Shown here: positions 42,496 to 51,838 of the stretch, in pieces
How the letters are laid out: each line of letters opens with the position of its first letter
Position numbering within the stretch: position 1 is the stretch's first letter
DNA from: an uncultured Clostridia bacterium
GTDB taxonomy: Bacteria > Bacillota > Clostridia > Christensenellales > UBA1242
Assembly (NCBI GenBank): GCA_947062475.1
Contig: CAMSQA010000001.1
Span: 64,815-128,814 of the forward strand
Length of the DNA stretch: 64,000 bases
Direction of reading: 5' to 3'
Notes under the pieces: model-generated
The model's database searches: none
What the model saw: only the letters and a program-made list of their open reading frames with translations
What the model was told of the DNA's origin: nothing
Program-made: the position numbers and the translations under genes

Positions 42496-43422
42496 TCATT
42501 CACTGCAAGTCATAATATGATTTTCTATTATCTCAATTGAGTGATCAATGGATTGACTGGTCGCAATTTTTATTCTATCTTCTCCATTCAAAAAACTTGC
42601 ATACCAAAGCAGATGTTTTCTCATATATTTGGTGATAAAAGCTTCATCATAATGCTCTCTCAGCACTCTTACATGCCGCTTTATTACAGCCACCAAATCT
42701 CTATCATAGCTTAATTTTTTCAAATCACTAAATATAAACGGATTGCCCTGTGCCCCTCTTCCAATCATTACACCATCTACACCTGTTGAAAGCATCCTTT
42801 GATAACTTTTTTCATCAACAACATCTCCATTTCCAATAACAGGAATTTTAAGCACACTTTTGAGCCTTGCAATGGCCTCATAATCTGCCTTGCCGCTATA
42901 TCCCTGCTGCGTAGTTCTAGCATGAAGAGTGACAAAACTTGCCCCGCTTTCCTGACACATTCTGCCAATTTCAAGACTATTATCATGATCATAACCCAGC
43001 CTAATTTTCACCGAAATAGGTCTTTTCGAAGCTTTGACACATGCAGAAATAATTTTGCTTGCAAGCGGAAGGTCTTTGAGTAGTGCCGAGCCCTCACCAT
43101 TTTTGACAACTTTAGGTGCAGGACATCCCATATTGATATCAATGATTTGATAGTGACTTAAAAGAGGATTTGAAATAGCTTCTGCCAAAATATCAGGTTC
43201 ATGTCCAAAAATTTGACCAATCTTAATCCTTTCTTTTTCAGAGTAAATTGTCATAAGTGCGGTCTTTTTGGGATTATGATGCATGGCACGGGCTGAAAGC
43301 ATCTCACTGTAAGTTGCGTCTGCACCAAAAGAAGAGCAGACATCGCGAAACCCTATATCGCTTACGCCTGCCATAGGAGCAAGAAATAAATTCCCACCAA
43401 AATCAATATCCCCTAATTGCAT
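42496..43422 (-). CDS. dus: tRNA-dihydrouridine synthase
   Basis: 308 residues. FMN-binding N-terminus FLAPMAGVSDIGFR, catalytic Cys at C100 in INMGCPAPKVV, SVKIRLG, HARTTQQGYSG and GNGDV ... MIGRGAQGNPF, the canonical Dus order. Reduces uridines in the tRNA D-loop. Poor Shine-Dalgarno. Divergent from the gene at 43751. Confidence 0.95.
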   Translation of the reverse strand: MQLGDIDFGGNLFLAPMAGVSDIGFRDVCSSFGADATYSEMLSARAMHHNPKKTALMTIYSEKERIKIGQIFGHEPDILAEAISNPLLSHYQIIDINMGCPAPKVVKNGEGSALLKDLPLASKIISACVKASKRPISVKIRLGYDHDNSLEIGRMCQESGASFVTLHARTTQQGYSGKADYEAIARLKSVLKIPVIGNGDVVDEKSYQRMLSTGVDGVMIGRGAQGNPFIFSDLKKLSYDRDLVAVIKRHVRVLREHYDEAFITKYMRKHLLWYASFLNGEDRIKIATSQSIDHSIEIIENHIMTCSE

Positions 43423-43750
43423 AGATATAGTTTAACATTTCCCTATTAAATAATCAAATTTTTTAAGCAACATTTATTGAATTTTTTGTAAAAATATAAA
43501 GCTTTCTTAGGCATTAATTTCATTTTTACTGCCCTGAATTATTATAAAAGTCAGCACCAAAATATAAAATAAGACATAAAAAAGAAAGCAAGTCATCTCA
43601 AAAAGAGCATTCGCACAAAAAAACTCATGACAAAAAACGACAAAAAGATGATAAAAGGCAAATTAGATTAAAAAATTTTGAGATTTAGTATTTACAAATT
43701 CTTTTTATTATGTTATTATTATATTGAACAATAAAAATGAGGTGAAAGAA
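43423..43750. other. Intergenic region between divergent genes
   Basis: About 330 bp of AT-rich DNA between dus and the downstream gene. It contains the promoter at 43691 and purine-rich runs; no gene or RNA element recognised. Confidence 0.4.
43691..43719 (+). promoter_or_regulatory. Promoter of the 43751 gene
   Basis: TTTACA (43691-43696), 17-bp spacer, TATTAT (43714-43719), about 32 bp before the start. Confidence 0.6.
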
Positions 43751-44422
43751 ATGGAAAATAAATTTTTTATTGATAATAATAAGGATTACACCAAAGAACA
43801 ACTTACAAAAATAAAAGCCAACAATTATTTTATTATCAGAGCTTTATCAGTTCTCCATACATCAATTCGTGACAATAATCCGATTATCGGAGGTCCTTTT
43901 CGTCCTGTATTAATCAAAGGCAAACCTCAATATGCAGATTCTCTCACAGGCATGGACACAAATGATTTGGCTGGCAAACTTAAATTTTTGACTCTTGCTC
44001 TTAATGATAAAGATCATCCAGAAAACATTGAAATCTTTAAAAATTCCTTTTTAAATAAGTCAGTTTTAAAACCATTGCTTCTTGGAAATTATTATGATAG
44101 TGACAACTTGAATTTTTGGTCAGATTATAAAAATGTAAGCACAAACAGCAAAATCAAAAATTTGACAGTAATTGATTATTCATACTATTTGCAAAAGAAT
44201 GATCTAAATACTCCAATCGGTCTTGACTTTTCAAAAATAATCGATACCTTAGTCAAAACAGATAAAAATGGCAACTATTATCTTGAAAACAGCTATTCTA
44301 TTGAAGATGAAGTTGAAATAACAGAAGCTGTGAATCTTCAGTTGCATTCTTTCCAAGATCATCCAAAACTTAAAGATAATTTTGAACATCTTGAAAACGA
44401 AGATGAATATGAATTTGATTAA
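43751..44422 (+). CDS. Protein of unknown function with acidic tail
   Basis: 223 residues from the ATG at 43751, which has GAGGTG at the right spacing; an in-frame TTG nine codons earlier is not needed. Soluble, mixed composition; residues 35-60 contain LSVLHTSIRDNNPI and GPFRPVLI. The last 20 residues are acidic, ending EDEYEFD, like the tail of the coiled-coil gene at 1326. Single gene with promoter and terminator. No family recognised. Confidence 0.75.
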   Translation: MENKFFIDNNKDYTKEQLTKIKANNYFIIRALSVLHTSIRDNNPIIGGPFRPVLIKGKPQYADSLTGMDTNDLAGKLKFLTLALNDKDHPENIEIFKNSFLNKSVLKPLLLGNYYDSDNLNFWSDYKNVSTNSKIKNLTVIDYSYYLQKNDLNTPIGLDFSKIIDTLVKTDKNGNYYLENSYSIEDEVEITEAVNLQLHSFQDHPKLKDNFEHLENEDEYEFD

Positions 44423-44451
44423 TAAAAATTTTTGCATTTATCAAAACAAAT

Positions 44452-44480
44452 AAAAAACCACCAATTATTGGTGGTTTTTT
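44452..44480. terminator. Bidirectional terminator
   Basis: Stem AAAAAACCACC / GGTGGTTTTTT between convergent genes. Confidence 0.88.
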
Positions 44481-44525
44481 TATATTTAAATTTACGAGTT
44501 TATTTGCAACAATTTATTTGTATGT

Positions 44526-45806
44526 TTATGGTGTCATACGCTCTGGACCACGGAAGATAAACATTGCATCTTTAATATTAGGAAGTTCAAGCAAATTTAA
44601 TGTCATTCTATCAAGTCCAATTGCAAATCCGCCATGTGGAGGACAACCATACTTGAAGAATTGAAGATAAAACTCAACGTCCTTTTCAAGTCCTTTCTCT
44701 TTTGCCTGCTGTTTAAGCACTTCATATCTATGTTCACGTTGTGCCCCTGTTGTAATTTCAATCCCCTTCCAAATAAGGTCATAACCTTGTGGAATGCCAT
44801 CCTTACGAAGATGATAGAATGCCCTCTTTCTTGCACCATAATCTGTCACAAACAAAAATTCATGACCATAAACATCTTTTGAGAATTGAGCACAAAGTTT
44901 TTCAGCTTCTGTTGAAAGATCATCCTTTTCTTCTTCTGTCACATAACCATATCTCTTTTCAAGCTCGCTGTAAAGATCTTTGAGTTTAATTCTTGGGAAT
45001 GGAAGGCTTGGAACAACAACTTCAACTCCAAAAGTCTCTTTAATCGCCTCGCCATACTCTTCTTTAATTTTCTTAAGAGCATAAGCAATCATTTCCTCTT
45101 CAAGAGCCATCACATCTTCAAAACTTTCAATCCAAGAAAATTCAAGGTCGAAACTTGTAAACTCTGTTGCATGCTTTTTCGAATGTGACTTTTCTGCACG
45201 AAAGACAGGAGCAACTTCATATATTCTGCCAAAATTGCTTGAATTTGCCATTTGTTTGTAAAATTGTGGGCTTTGAGCAAGATATGCAACCCCATCAAAA
45301 TATTTAAGTTCAAAAACTTCTGAGCCACTTTCAGAGGCTGTAGCAATAAGCTTGGGAGAATGGATTTCAATAAATTCTCTATCATTCAAATATTCCCTCA
45401 TCGCATTACATAAAAGAGTTTGCACTTTAAAAGTCAAAAGGTTTTTATCCTGTCTTAAATCGATCCAACGATAGTCAAGACGCTGATCAATATTGCTTTC
45501 AGGTCCGATTGGATAGGCCTCTGCAGTGCTGGTAACTTCTACCTTATCAGCCAAAACTTCCTGACCACCAAGTTTGACATATTCACTTTTGACAAGTTCT
45601 CCCTCGACAAGGACGGTTGAGCCTGTAAGAAGATGTGAGAAAACTTCCCCTACTTCTGGGTGAGCAAGCTTATCAACAGTCACTTGGATTTTTCCAGAGA
45701 AATCTTTAAGCACGACAAACTGAATATTTTTCTTGTCACGCACAACATCCACCATGCCTTGAAAGCGAACTCTACCTTCGTTTAATTTTGAAATTTGTGT
45801 TGTCAT
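44526..45806 (-). CDS. aspS: Aspartyl-tRNA synthetase, archaeal/eukaryotic type
   Basis: About 426 residues from the ATG at 45806 with AAGGAGG; the longer frame upstream reads through the T-box terminator. N-terminal OB-fold (RVRFQGMVDVV), class II motif 2 FRAEKSHSKKHATEF, motif 3 GGFAIGLDRMTLNLL and the C-terminal FRGPERMTP. It lacks the bacterial GAD insertion, so this is the short archaeal-type AspRS. In many bacteria this type is non-discriminating and also loads tRNA-Asn for GatCAB amidation; that is inference here. T-box controlled. Confidence 0.93.
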   Translation of the reverse strand: MTTQISKLNEGRVRFQGMVDVVRDKKNIQFVVLKDFSGKIQVTVDKLAHPEVGEVFSHLLTGSTVLVEGELVKSEYVKLGGQEVLADKVEVTSTAEAYPIGPESNIDQRLDYRWIDLRQDKNLLTFKVQTLLCNAMREYLNDREFIEIHSPKLIATASESGSEVFELKYFDGVAYLAQSPQFYKQMANSSNFGRIYEVAPVFRAEKSHSKKHATEFTSFDLEFSWIESFEDVMALEEEMIAYALKKIKEEYGEAIKETFGVEVVVPSLPFPRIKLKDLYSELEKRYGYVTEEEKDDLSTEAEKLCAQFSKDVYGHEFLFVTDYGARKRAFYHLRKDGIPQGYDLIWKGIEITTGAQREHRYEVLKQQAKEKGLEKDVEFYLQFFKYGCPPHGGFAIGLDRMTLNLLELPNIKDAMFIFRGPERMTP

Positions 45807-45835
45807 AAATTGCCTCCTTTTTTTGGGGCTAAACA

Positions 45836-46029
45836 CAAAAAATCGCCCCAATGTAAAATTACATTAGGACGAATAAAAATCCGCGGTGCCACCTAATTTG
45901 TCAATATGACCTCTTTGATTAAATTGTCAAACTCCAAAGTGTCCTTCATTTTATTTTGTTTGGCAATTTTCACCCTCATGCCTCTCTGAAAAACAAAAGA
46001 TAAAACTACTCTCTTTTTCATCGTTTTCA
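45836..46029 (-). ncRNA. T-box riboswitch leader of aspS
   Basis: On the minus strand the T-box core AGGTGGCACCGCGG (45894-45881) is followed by a terminator stem (TCGTCCTAATGTAA paired with TTACATTGGGGCGA, then a T run). A stem I with an AGAGAGTAG-type motif lies near the 5' end. A GAC (Asp) codon followed by A in a likely specifier loop is at 45943-45941. Uncharged tRNA-Asp binding would form the antiterminator and allow aspS expression. Confidence 0.92.
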
Positions 46030-46035
46030 TCAAAA

Positions 46036-46064
46036 AGTTTACTCCTTTTATAAGAACTTGTCAA
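46036..46064 (-). promoter_or_regulatory. Promoter of the aspS T-box transcript
   Basis: Minus strand TTGACA (46064-46059), 17-bp spacer, TAAACT (46041-46036). Confidence 0.65.
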
Positions 46065-46213
46065 TAATATTTTAGAAAATTTTTAAACTTTTTAAAAACA
46101 GATTTATTTTTACTGACGGTTAAAAATCTTTCAATTATTTTTTTTAAATAATATTAAATGTATTTTGATTGAAAAAAAGTTTAATTTATGTTAAGATATT
46201 TTATGGAGGAAAT

Positions 46214-46552
46214 GTGCTGAGGCTTGTTGATTTAAAAGATGGTGAATTTAATGTTGAACTTGCAATTGCCACTGTTGAAATTGAAATCGAAAGGGCAAAG
46301 AAGGAAGGACTTGTTGCAATTAAAGTTTTGCATGGTTATGGCTCTCATGGAAAAGGAGGAGTGATTGCAATCGAACTTCGCAAAAAACTTGCACATTGGA
46401 AAAAGATAGGTTTTATCACAAATTATTTTGGTGGGGATAAATGGAACTTGTTTAATAAAGATAGTCAACGTGTTTTGATGAAAGATAAAGAAATCTACAA
46501 CGACTGCGACATTCATTCTTCAAATCCAGGAATAACAATAATTGAATTGTGA
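46214..46552 (+). CDS. Smr-domain-like protein
   Basis: 112 residues from a GTG at 46214 chosen because GGAGGAAAT precedes it. It reads LRLVDLKDGEFNVELAIATVEIEIERAKKEG, then VLHGYGSHGKGG (the H-G-x-G-x-G-x-L-like loop of Smr, with Ser-His in place of Thr), then a C-terminal region. Smr domains in MutS2-like proteins are endonuclease or RNA-processing modules. The full Smr H-G-x-G-T-G motif is altered, so function may differ. Not in an obvious operon. Confidence 0.65.
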   Translation: MLRLVDLKDGEFNVELAIATVEIEIERAKKEGLVAIKVLHGYGSHGKGGVIAIELRKKLAHWKKIGFITNYFGGDKWNLFNKDSQRVLMKDKEIYNDCDIHSSNPGITIIEL

Positions 46553-46629
46553 TTTTTATATGATTAAACTTAGTCAAGTTTAGATAATATTAAAAAAAAG
46601 TGTCAAAAATATTAAAAAATGGAGAAAAA

Positions 46630-47331
46630 ATGCTAAAATTAGAAAATTTACACTATAATACAACTGAAAATGGTAAAATAAAAGAGATAATAAAAGGCAT
46701 TGATTTAACCTTTGATAATGGCAAAACTTATGTCATCACTGGTCCAAATGGAAGCGGAAAATCAACTCTTGTAAAATTGATAATAGGGATATTAAATCTA
46801 AGTCAAGGTCAAATTTATTTAAACGATCTTAATCTCTCTCCCCTGTCTATTGATAAACGAGCAAAAGAAGGTATCACATTCGCGTTTCAAAAGCCAGTTA
46901 CTTTTAAAGGTATCAAAGTCAAAGAACTTTTAGATATAGCAAGTGGCAAAAAAAATAATGTAGGAGAAAGTTGCGAGTATCTAGCAAGTGTGGGATTGTG
47001 TGCAAAAGATTATCTTGACCGCAATTTTGATGACAAACTTTCTGGTGGTGAACAAAAAAGGATTGAACTTGCTATGGCTCTTGCAAAAGGTGGGAAAATA
47101 AATATTTTTGATGAGCCAGAAGCTGGAATAGATTTGTGGAGTTTTGAAAATTTGACGAAATTATTTTCATCAATGAAAACAAGTATCAACATTATTGTCA
47201 GCCATCAACAAAAGATTTTAGAGCTTGCCGATGAGGTAATCATGCTTAAAGATGGAAAAGTTGAGCGAAAAGGAAATTATCAAGATATAAAACCTTTCTT
47301 AAGTGAAAATAAGTGCCGAATGCTAAATTAA
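46630..47331 (+). CDS. smsC: SufC/SmsC-type ABC ATPase of Fe-S cluster assembly
   Basis: 233 residues from the ATG at 46630 (GGAG five bases upstream). Walker A GPNGSGKST at 38-46, Q-loop FAFQKPVTFKGIKV, signature LSGGEQKR near 136, Walker B INIFDEPEAGIDLWS. The Q-loop and the E-A-G-I-D ending are SufC features. With the SufB-like gene 120 bp downstream and no sufD, sufS or sufU in view, this fits the two-gene SUF-like minimal system. It supplies ATP-driven conformational change for cluster assembly. Confidence 0.88.
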   Translation: MLKLENLHYNTTENGKIKEIIKGIDLTFDNGKTYVITGPNGSGKSTLVKLIIGILNLSQGQIYLNDLNLSPLSIDKRAKEGITFAFQKPVTFKGIKVKELLDIASGKKNNVGESCEYLASVGLCAKDYLDRNFDDKLSGGEQKRIELAMALAKGGKINIFDEPEAGIDLWSFENLTKLFSSMKTSINIIVSHQQKILELADEVIMLKDGKVERKGNYQDIKPFLSENKCRMLN

Positions 47332-47451
47332 ACATAATTTAACAAAATTTGAGAAAAAATGACATTTTTATTTAAAAAAATTTAAAATTTTAAACAATTT
47401 TTATTTAAATAAATATAAAAACAAAAATTTAAAGATGATATAGAGGTGTAA

Positions 47452-48372
47452 ATGAACTCGATAGAACAAAAACTTTTTGAAAAACTGACCGATCTACACA
47501 AAATTCCTAGCGGTGCGTTTTCTTTGCGTAAAAATGGAGTTACAGAATTTTCGTCTACTAAGGAAATCGAAATCGTAAAAAAACAAGACAAAAATGGAAT
47601 TGATATCATCATACAGCCAAATGTTAAAGGAAAAAGTGTTCATATACCTGTTATTATCACAGTTGGCGGATTGAATGATATTGTATATAATGATTTCTAT
47701 ATTGGTGAAAACTCTGATGTATTTATTGTCGCAGGCTGTGGTATACACAACGCAACTTGCAAGACAAGTCTGCATAACGGTTTGCATACCTTTCATGTTG
47801 GCAAAAATGCCAAAGTAAAATATATTGAAAGACATGTTGGCGAAGGTGATGGTGAAGGAGAGAAAATTTTAAATCCTGTGACAAAAGTGTTTTTGCAGGA
47901 AGGCTCGCATATGATTATGGAGACAACGCAACTTGGAGGTGTCACATCCACTTTAAGAAAAACTTTAGCCACAGTGAAAGACAATGCAAAACTTACAATT
48001 CAAGAAAATATTCTTACAACTTCCAATCAAATCGCAAAAACACAATTTAAAGTAAATCTAGTCGGCAAAAGCTCAGGAGTTGAAGTGATAAGCCATAGCG
48101 TAGCAAGAGACAATTCATTTCAAGAGTTTAAATCGGATGTGATTGGAAAAAATGAATGTTTTGGACATGTAGAATGTGACGGTATCCTTCTTGATAACGC
48201 TAGAATAATTTCAATTCCAAAAGTAGATGCTAAATGCAAAGAGGCTTCACTTGTTCATGAAGCAGCAATTGGTAAAATTGCGGGAGATGAACTTGTAAAA
48301 CTTATGACCTTAGGGCTTAGTCAAAAAGAAGCTGAAGAGGTAATCATTCAAGGATTTTTGCTTGGAAATTAA
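47452..48372 (+). CDS. smsB: SufB/SmsB-type Fe-S cluster scaffold
   Basis: 306 residues; RBS GAGGTG. Beta-helix core of the SufB/D family: VHIPVIITVGG, DVFIVAGCGIHN, GKNAKVKYIERHVGEG, NLVGKSSGVEVISHSVARD, and the C-terminal helix KEASLVHEAAIGKI ... LGLSQKEAEEVIIQGFL. It is shorter than E. coli SufB (about 495), as expected for SmsB, with no N-terminal extension. It likely assembles clusters with SmsC. Cys residues near 99, 107 and 260 are candidate cluster or sulfur sites. Confidence 0.88.
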   Translation: MNSIEQKLFEKLTDLHKIPSGAFSLRKNGVTEFSSTKEIEIVKKQDKNGIDIIIQPNVKGKSVHIPVIITVGGLNDIVYNDFYIGENSDVFIVAGCGIHNATCKTSLHNGLHTFHVGKNAKVKYIERHVGEGDGEGEKILNPVTKVFLQEGSHMIMETTQLGGVTSTLRKTLATVKDNAKLTIQENILTTSNQIAKTQFKVNLVGKSSGVEVISHSVARDNSFQEFKSDVIGKNECFGHVECDGILLDNARIISIPKVDAKCKEASLVHEAAIGKIAGDELVKLMTLGLSQKEAEEVIIQGFLLGN

Positions 48373-48437
48373 AAAGCTTCTTTCTTTAGTGCCTAACTAA
48401 TCTTTTAGAAAATATTTTTTCAATGTGTCTCTCAAGC

Positions 48438-48468
48438 AAAAAAGCTATTCAATCTGAATAGCTTTTTT
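48438..48468. terminator. Bidirectional terminator
   Basis: Perfect 14-bp stem AAAAAAGCTATTCA / TGAATAGCTTTTTT, 3-nt loop, between smsB and the methyltransferase gene. Confidence 0.9.
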
Positions 48469-48474
48469 ATCTTC

Positions 48475-49725
48475 TTAAATTTTATCAAATATTCCAACAA
48501 CTTCATATTCGCCAGTTCTTGAAAACATGTCGAATAAAGTGACTGAAACAAGTTTATAATTACAAAGCCTTGCAACATCTCGCACAAATGTTGCACTATT
48601 GCATGAAATATAAATAAGCCGTCTGCAGTTTTTGTCATTCAAGGTTTCAACCACCTTTTTATCCATGCCCGAACGAGGCGGATCAACAATTATACTATCA
48701 GCTCCTATTAATTTTGGCAAAATTTCGCCGCAATCACCATGTATATTTGTTAGGCAAGAAAAAAGATTATTTTCTTCTTTCAATTTTTCAGCATCTTGAT
48801 GTTCACTTAAACCTAGTTCAATTCCAGTAACTCTTTTATTTTTGCTTGCAATAAAGCCACTGAGAACCCCCGCTCCGCTATAACAATTGATAATTGTATT
48901 TCCAACAATATTTTCTGCCACAAAATGATATAATGTCTCAACAAGATATTTATTTACTTGATGAAAACTATTTGGTCTGAATTTGCAGTCAAGTCCATGT
49001 TCGTCACTCTGCAAAAAATCGTTTCCCATTTTATGAACTATCACACCATTTTCACATTCAAATATTCCAGTAAAATCATTTAGAATAAGATAGACACCTT
49101 GATAATTTATCTTATTTTTCCCCTGCTTTTTATAAAAAATCACCGCTAAATGATCATTTTCCTCTCTAATTACAACCTCAGAAAAGCAATCTGTCAAGTT
49201 TTGCATCAAGATAAACTTATCTATAATCTCAATAGCTCTATTAATTTTTTCACTAACAAGCAGACATTTATCAACCTTGCATAATTTGTGACTTGCACGC
49301 TCTCTCAAGCATAGTCCCTCTTTGCCAACAAACATTCTAATTTTATTACGATAACCATATTCTTTTGGTGATTCAACTACTTCTATCTTGCTTTCAAAAT
49401 TAACTTTCCTTAATTGATCAGCAAGCAAAGTTTTTTTTATTTGAAGTTCATTTCTATAGGTTGTATGTTGATAAGTGCAACCTCCGCACCTGCCAAAGTA
49501 TTTGCATGGCGGCTGTATTCTTAATGGACTTTTTCTTAAAACTTCACACACCATTCCATTTAAAAATGTGGAGTGAGAGGAAGTCAGATTGTATCTAACT
49601 AGCTCATCTTTAAGTGCAAAGGGAAGAAAAACCACCTTACCATCAAGTCGAGCAACACCCTCTCCGTCATAACCATAACTTTCTATATTGCTTTCATAAC
49701 AGCAGTCTAAATCAATATCTTTCAA
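48475..49725 (-). CDS. rlmD: RlmD/RumA-type 23S rRNA (uracil-5-)-methyltransferase
   Basis: 416 residues. Partial TRAM-like N-terminus, Fe-S cysteines C74, C80, C83 (CKYFGRCGGC) plus a Cys near 155, SAM motif NCYSGAGVLSGF, DPPRSGMD, and the catalytic Cys in YISCNSATFVRD. These are the features of the uracil-C5 rRNA/tRNA methyltransferases; Bacillota members often modify two 23S positions (RlmCD). Weak RBS. Confidence 0.9.
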   Translation of the reverse strand: MKDIDLDCCYESNIESYGYDGEGVARLDGKVVFLPFALKDELVRYNLTSSHSTFLNGMVCEVLRKSPLRIQPPCKYFGRCGGCTYQHTTYRNELQIKKTLLADQLRKVNFESKIEVVESPKEYGYRNKIRMFVGKEGLCLRERASHKLCKVDKCLLVSEKINRAIEIIDKFILMQNLTDCFSEVVIREENDHLAVIFYKKQGKNKINYQGVYLILNDFTGIFECENGVIVHKMGNDFLQSDEHGLDCKFRPNSFHQVNKYLVETLYHFVAENIVGNTIINCYSGAGVLSGFIASKNKRVTGIELGLSEHQDAEKLKEENNLFSCLTNIHGDCGEILPKLIGADSIIVDPPRSGMDKKVVETLNDKNCRRLIYISCNSATFVRDVARLCNYKLVSVTLFDMFSRTGEYEVVGIFDKI

Positions 49726-49790
49726 AATTTTTCTCCGTAAATAAATTCAATCAAAATAAAAGAAATATTTTAAAACAAAATAAGCTTGCA

Positions 49791-50390
49791 TTATTCTTCA
49801 GTCTGAAGTAATTCCAATTTATTTTCAATCACACGCAAAATATCATCCTTTCCAATATTATCACTTGCACTGCTGACAATAAATATTTCTTCCCGCAAGT
49901 TTAGTGATTTTGCAATTGCTTTCACACTCTGTCGAATTTTGCTTTTTGCCAGCTTATCTGCTTTTGTAACAATTATAGAAAAAGGTAGATTATAGTAAAT
50001 AACAAATTTTATCATTTGTTTATCCTGCTCTGTTGGAAGATGTCTTATGTCAAGCAAGATAAAGACATTCAAAAGAGATTTTGAAGATGTCAAATAACTT
50101 CCAAGAATTGACGACCATACGTCAAGTTGATCTTTTCCTACTTTTGCAAAGCCATAGCCAGGCAGGTCTACAAATCTGAAACTATCGTTTATGTCAAAAT
50201 AATTTATCATTTTTGTCTTACCAGGAGTGGCAGAAGTTTTTGCAAGACCTTTGACACTGACAAGATTATTTATAAGAGAAGATTTGCCAACATTACTTCT
50301 TCCAACAAAAGCAAACTCTGGCACTCCATCATCAATAATTTTATCTTTGCTTACAACACTTGTTTTATATACAGCTTTCTTAATAATCAT
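49791..50390 (-). CDS. engB: Ribosome biogenesis GTPase EngB/YsxC
   Basis: 199 residues. G1 GRSNVGKSS at 30-38, G2 TPGKT, G3 DLPGYGFAKV, G4 TKADK and G5 SSASD all present. Essential in many bacteria for late assembly of the 50S subunit. Standard length; upstream of, and same strand as, the rlmD-type gene with a 65-bp gap, so probably one transcript. Confidence 0.95.
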   Translation of the reverse strand: MIIKKAVYKTSVVSKDKIIDDGVPEFAFVGRSNVGKSSLINNLVSVKGLAKTSATPGKTKMINYFDINDSFRFVDLPGYGFAKVGKDQLDVWSSILGSYLTSSKSLLNVFILLDIRHLPTEQDKQMIKFVIYYNLPFSIIVTKADKLAKSKIRQSVKAIAKSLNLREEIFIVSSASDNIGKDDILRVIENKLELLQTEE

Positions 50391-50510
50391 ATCATAATAA
50401 TATCATAAAATTCAAAATTGTGCAAACTTAATAATAAACTTAATTTTAAAATAATTTTTTAAAGCAATATTCATACTCTTCTTTAACAAGAAATTATTGA
50501 TTGTGAGCAA

Positions 50511-50544
50511 AAAAAATTCTATACAATTAAGTATAGAATTTTTA
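50511..50544 (-). terminator. Terminator of the 50552 gene
   Basis: Stem AAAAATTCTATAC / GTATAGAATTTTT, 6-nt loop. Confidence 0.85.
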
Positions 50545-50551
50545 TTTTATA

Positions 50552-51838
50552 TTAAAGTTCAAATAAGAAAGTAACTGTTATTGATTGGCTATTTCCTAAA
50601 ACACCTTCTTCATCAAGATAAGCAAGAATATCTTTGAAAGACAATTCTGTCGCATCATTGATATCATAATAAGCACTGCTATCTCCAACTGAAAGTCTGA
50701 TTACATTTGTTCTATTAAGAGCTCTGCCATCAACAGTTTGATAGTTTTGTTGATATCTGTCAATGAAAAGTGATGTTGCATCAGCCTCAAGATCAAAGTA
50801 ATTTTCTTCTTCGCTGTTGTTGAAATAAACTCTATAATTTGTAAATGCCATAGCTTCAACAGTTTCACTTCCAACCTTGCTTGCCATTACGCTCCAATTT
50901 CCTTCGCCAAGTGTAGGATCAACATAGTTTGCATCTGCAAAATAGTTGAAAACAAATGAATCATAATCACATTCCCAAATAGCTGTAGCATCAACTTCAA
51001 GAAGTCCCTTTCTTACAACTGCATTGCCTAAACCAGTAAATTCAGCTTTTGTTGCATCGTAAGGATAAACCTTTCCGTCAAACTCAGCTCCTACGAGAGT
51101 ATAGCAATCTCTTGTGCGTGTATAAGAATATCTTTCACTTCCAGAATTGTAAATAATTGTATCAATATCTTCTGATCCTGCTTTGAAAGCAATGTTTATT
51201 GTATAATCAAGATATTCTTGATTTCCCCAAGCTGGCACTAAAACAACACTATCTTGCAAGAAAGTAGCATAATTGAAAATTTGAGCACTTGGCATTTCTT
51301 CTTCAGTTGCCACCTTCCAACCTTGAAAATATTTATCTTCAGAGTTTGAAAGTTTTGGAAGTTCCTGACCATAATAATATTCACCACTTTCTGTTTTTAC
51401 AGGAGAACCATCAGCTTCTTCTCCTTCAAAAGTAACAGGAATTCTTCTAAGATTTGCAACAGCAGAAAGTTTTGTATTTTTCTTTACTTCAAATTTATAA
51501 GAAGTTTTGTCACTCACCTTTTTATCCTTTGAAAGATCGTAATTTCCTTCATACCAACCTTCAAATTTATAACCATTTTCAACGCCTGTATAAACAACTT
51601 CAACTTCGGTATATTTTGAAAGATGAATTGAATTTTTCTCTTGCTTCTTTCCATCAACAAAAATAGCAACGTTGCTTTCGGCATCAACGCCCTCTTCTTC
51701 AACGATTTCGCTTGCATTAACAACTGTAAGTGTGCATCCAACAGCCTCAGTCACACAAATAGCAGAACCAACAATAGTCACTGCCAACAAAACGACTAAA
51801 GCACATATAGACAAAATTTTTACTAAATATTTAGACAT
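50552..51838 (-). CDS. Secreted protein with InlB-type (Listeria-Bacteroides) repeat units
   Basis: About 428 residues from the ATG at 51838 with GGAGG; the upstream frame is ignored. N-terminal signal/anchor helix (about 5-30). Two G-W-Y/K units resemble bacterial Ig-like InlB B-repeats: YKFEGWYEGNYDL near 95 and KYFQGWKVATEE near 155, each preceded by short strands. The rest is beta-rich with many Asp/Tyr. Probably an extracellular surface protein; no LPXTG or other anchor visible at the C-terminus. Confidence 0.72.
   Translation of the reverse strand: MSKYLVKILSICALVVLLAVTIVGSAICVTEAVGCTLTVVNASEIVEEEGVDAESNVAIFVDGKKQEKNSIHLSKYTEVEVVYTGVENGYKFEGWYEGNYDLSKDKKVSDKTSYKFEVKKNTKLSAVANLRRIPVTFEGEEADGSPVKTESGEYYYGQELPKLSNSEDKYFQGWKVATEEEMPSAQIFNYATFLQDSVVLVPAWGNQEYLDYTINIAFKAGSEDIDTIIYNSGSERYSYTRTRDCYTLVGAEFDGKVYPYDATKAEFTGLGNAVVRKGLLEVDATAIWECDYDSFVFNYFADANYVDPTLGEGNWSVMASKVGSETVEAMAFTNYRVYFNNSEEENYFDLEADATSLFIDRYQQNYQTVDGRALNRTNVIRLSVGDSSAYYDINDATELSFKDILAYLDEEGVLGNSQSITVTFLFEL

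Noticed and set aside
43601..43680. Purine-rich direct runs upstream of the 43751 gene as a repeat array
   Set aside because: Only loose AAAAA-rich similarity without a defined unit.
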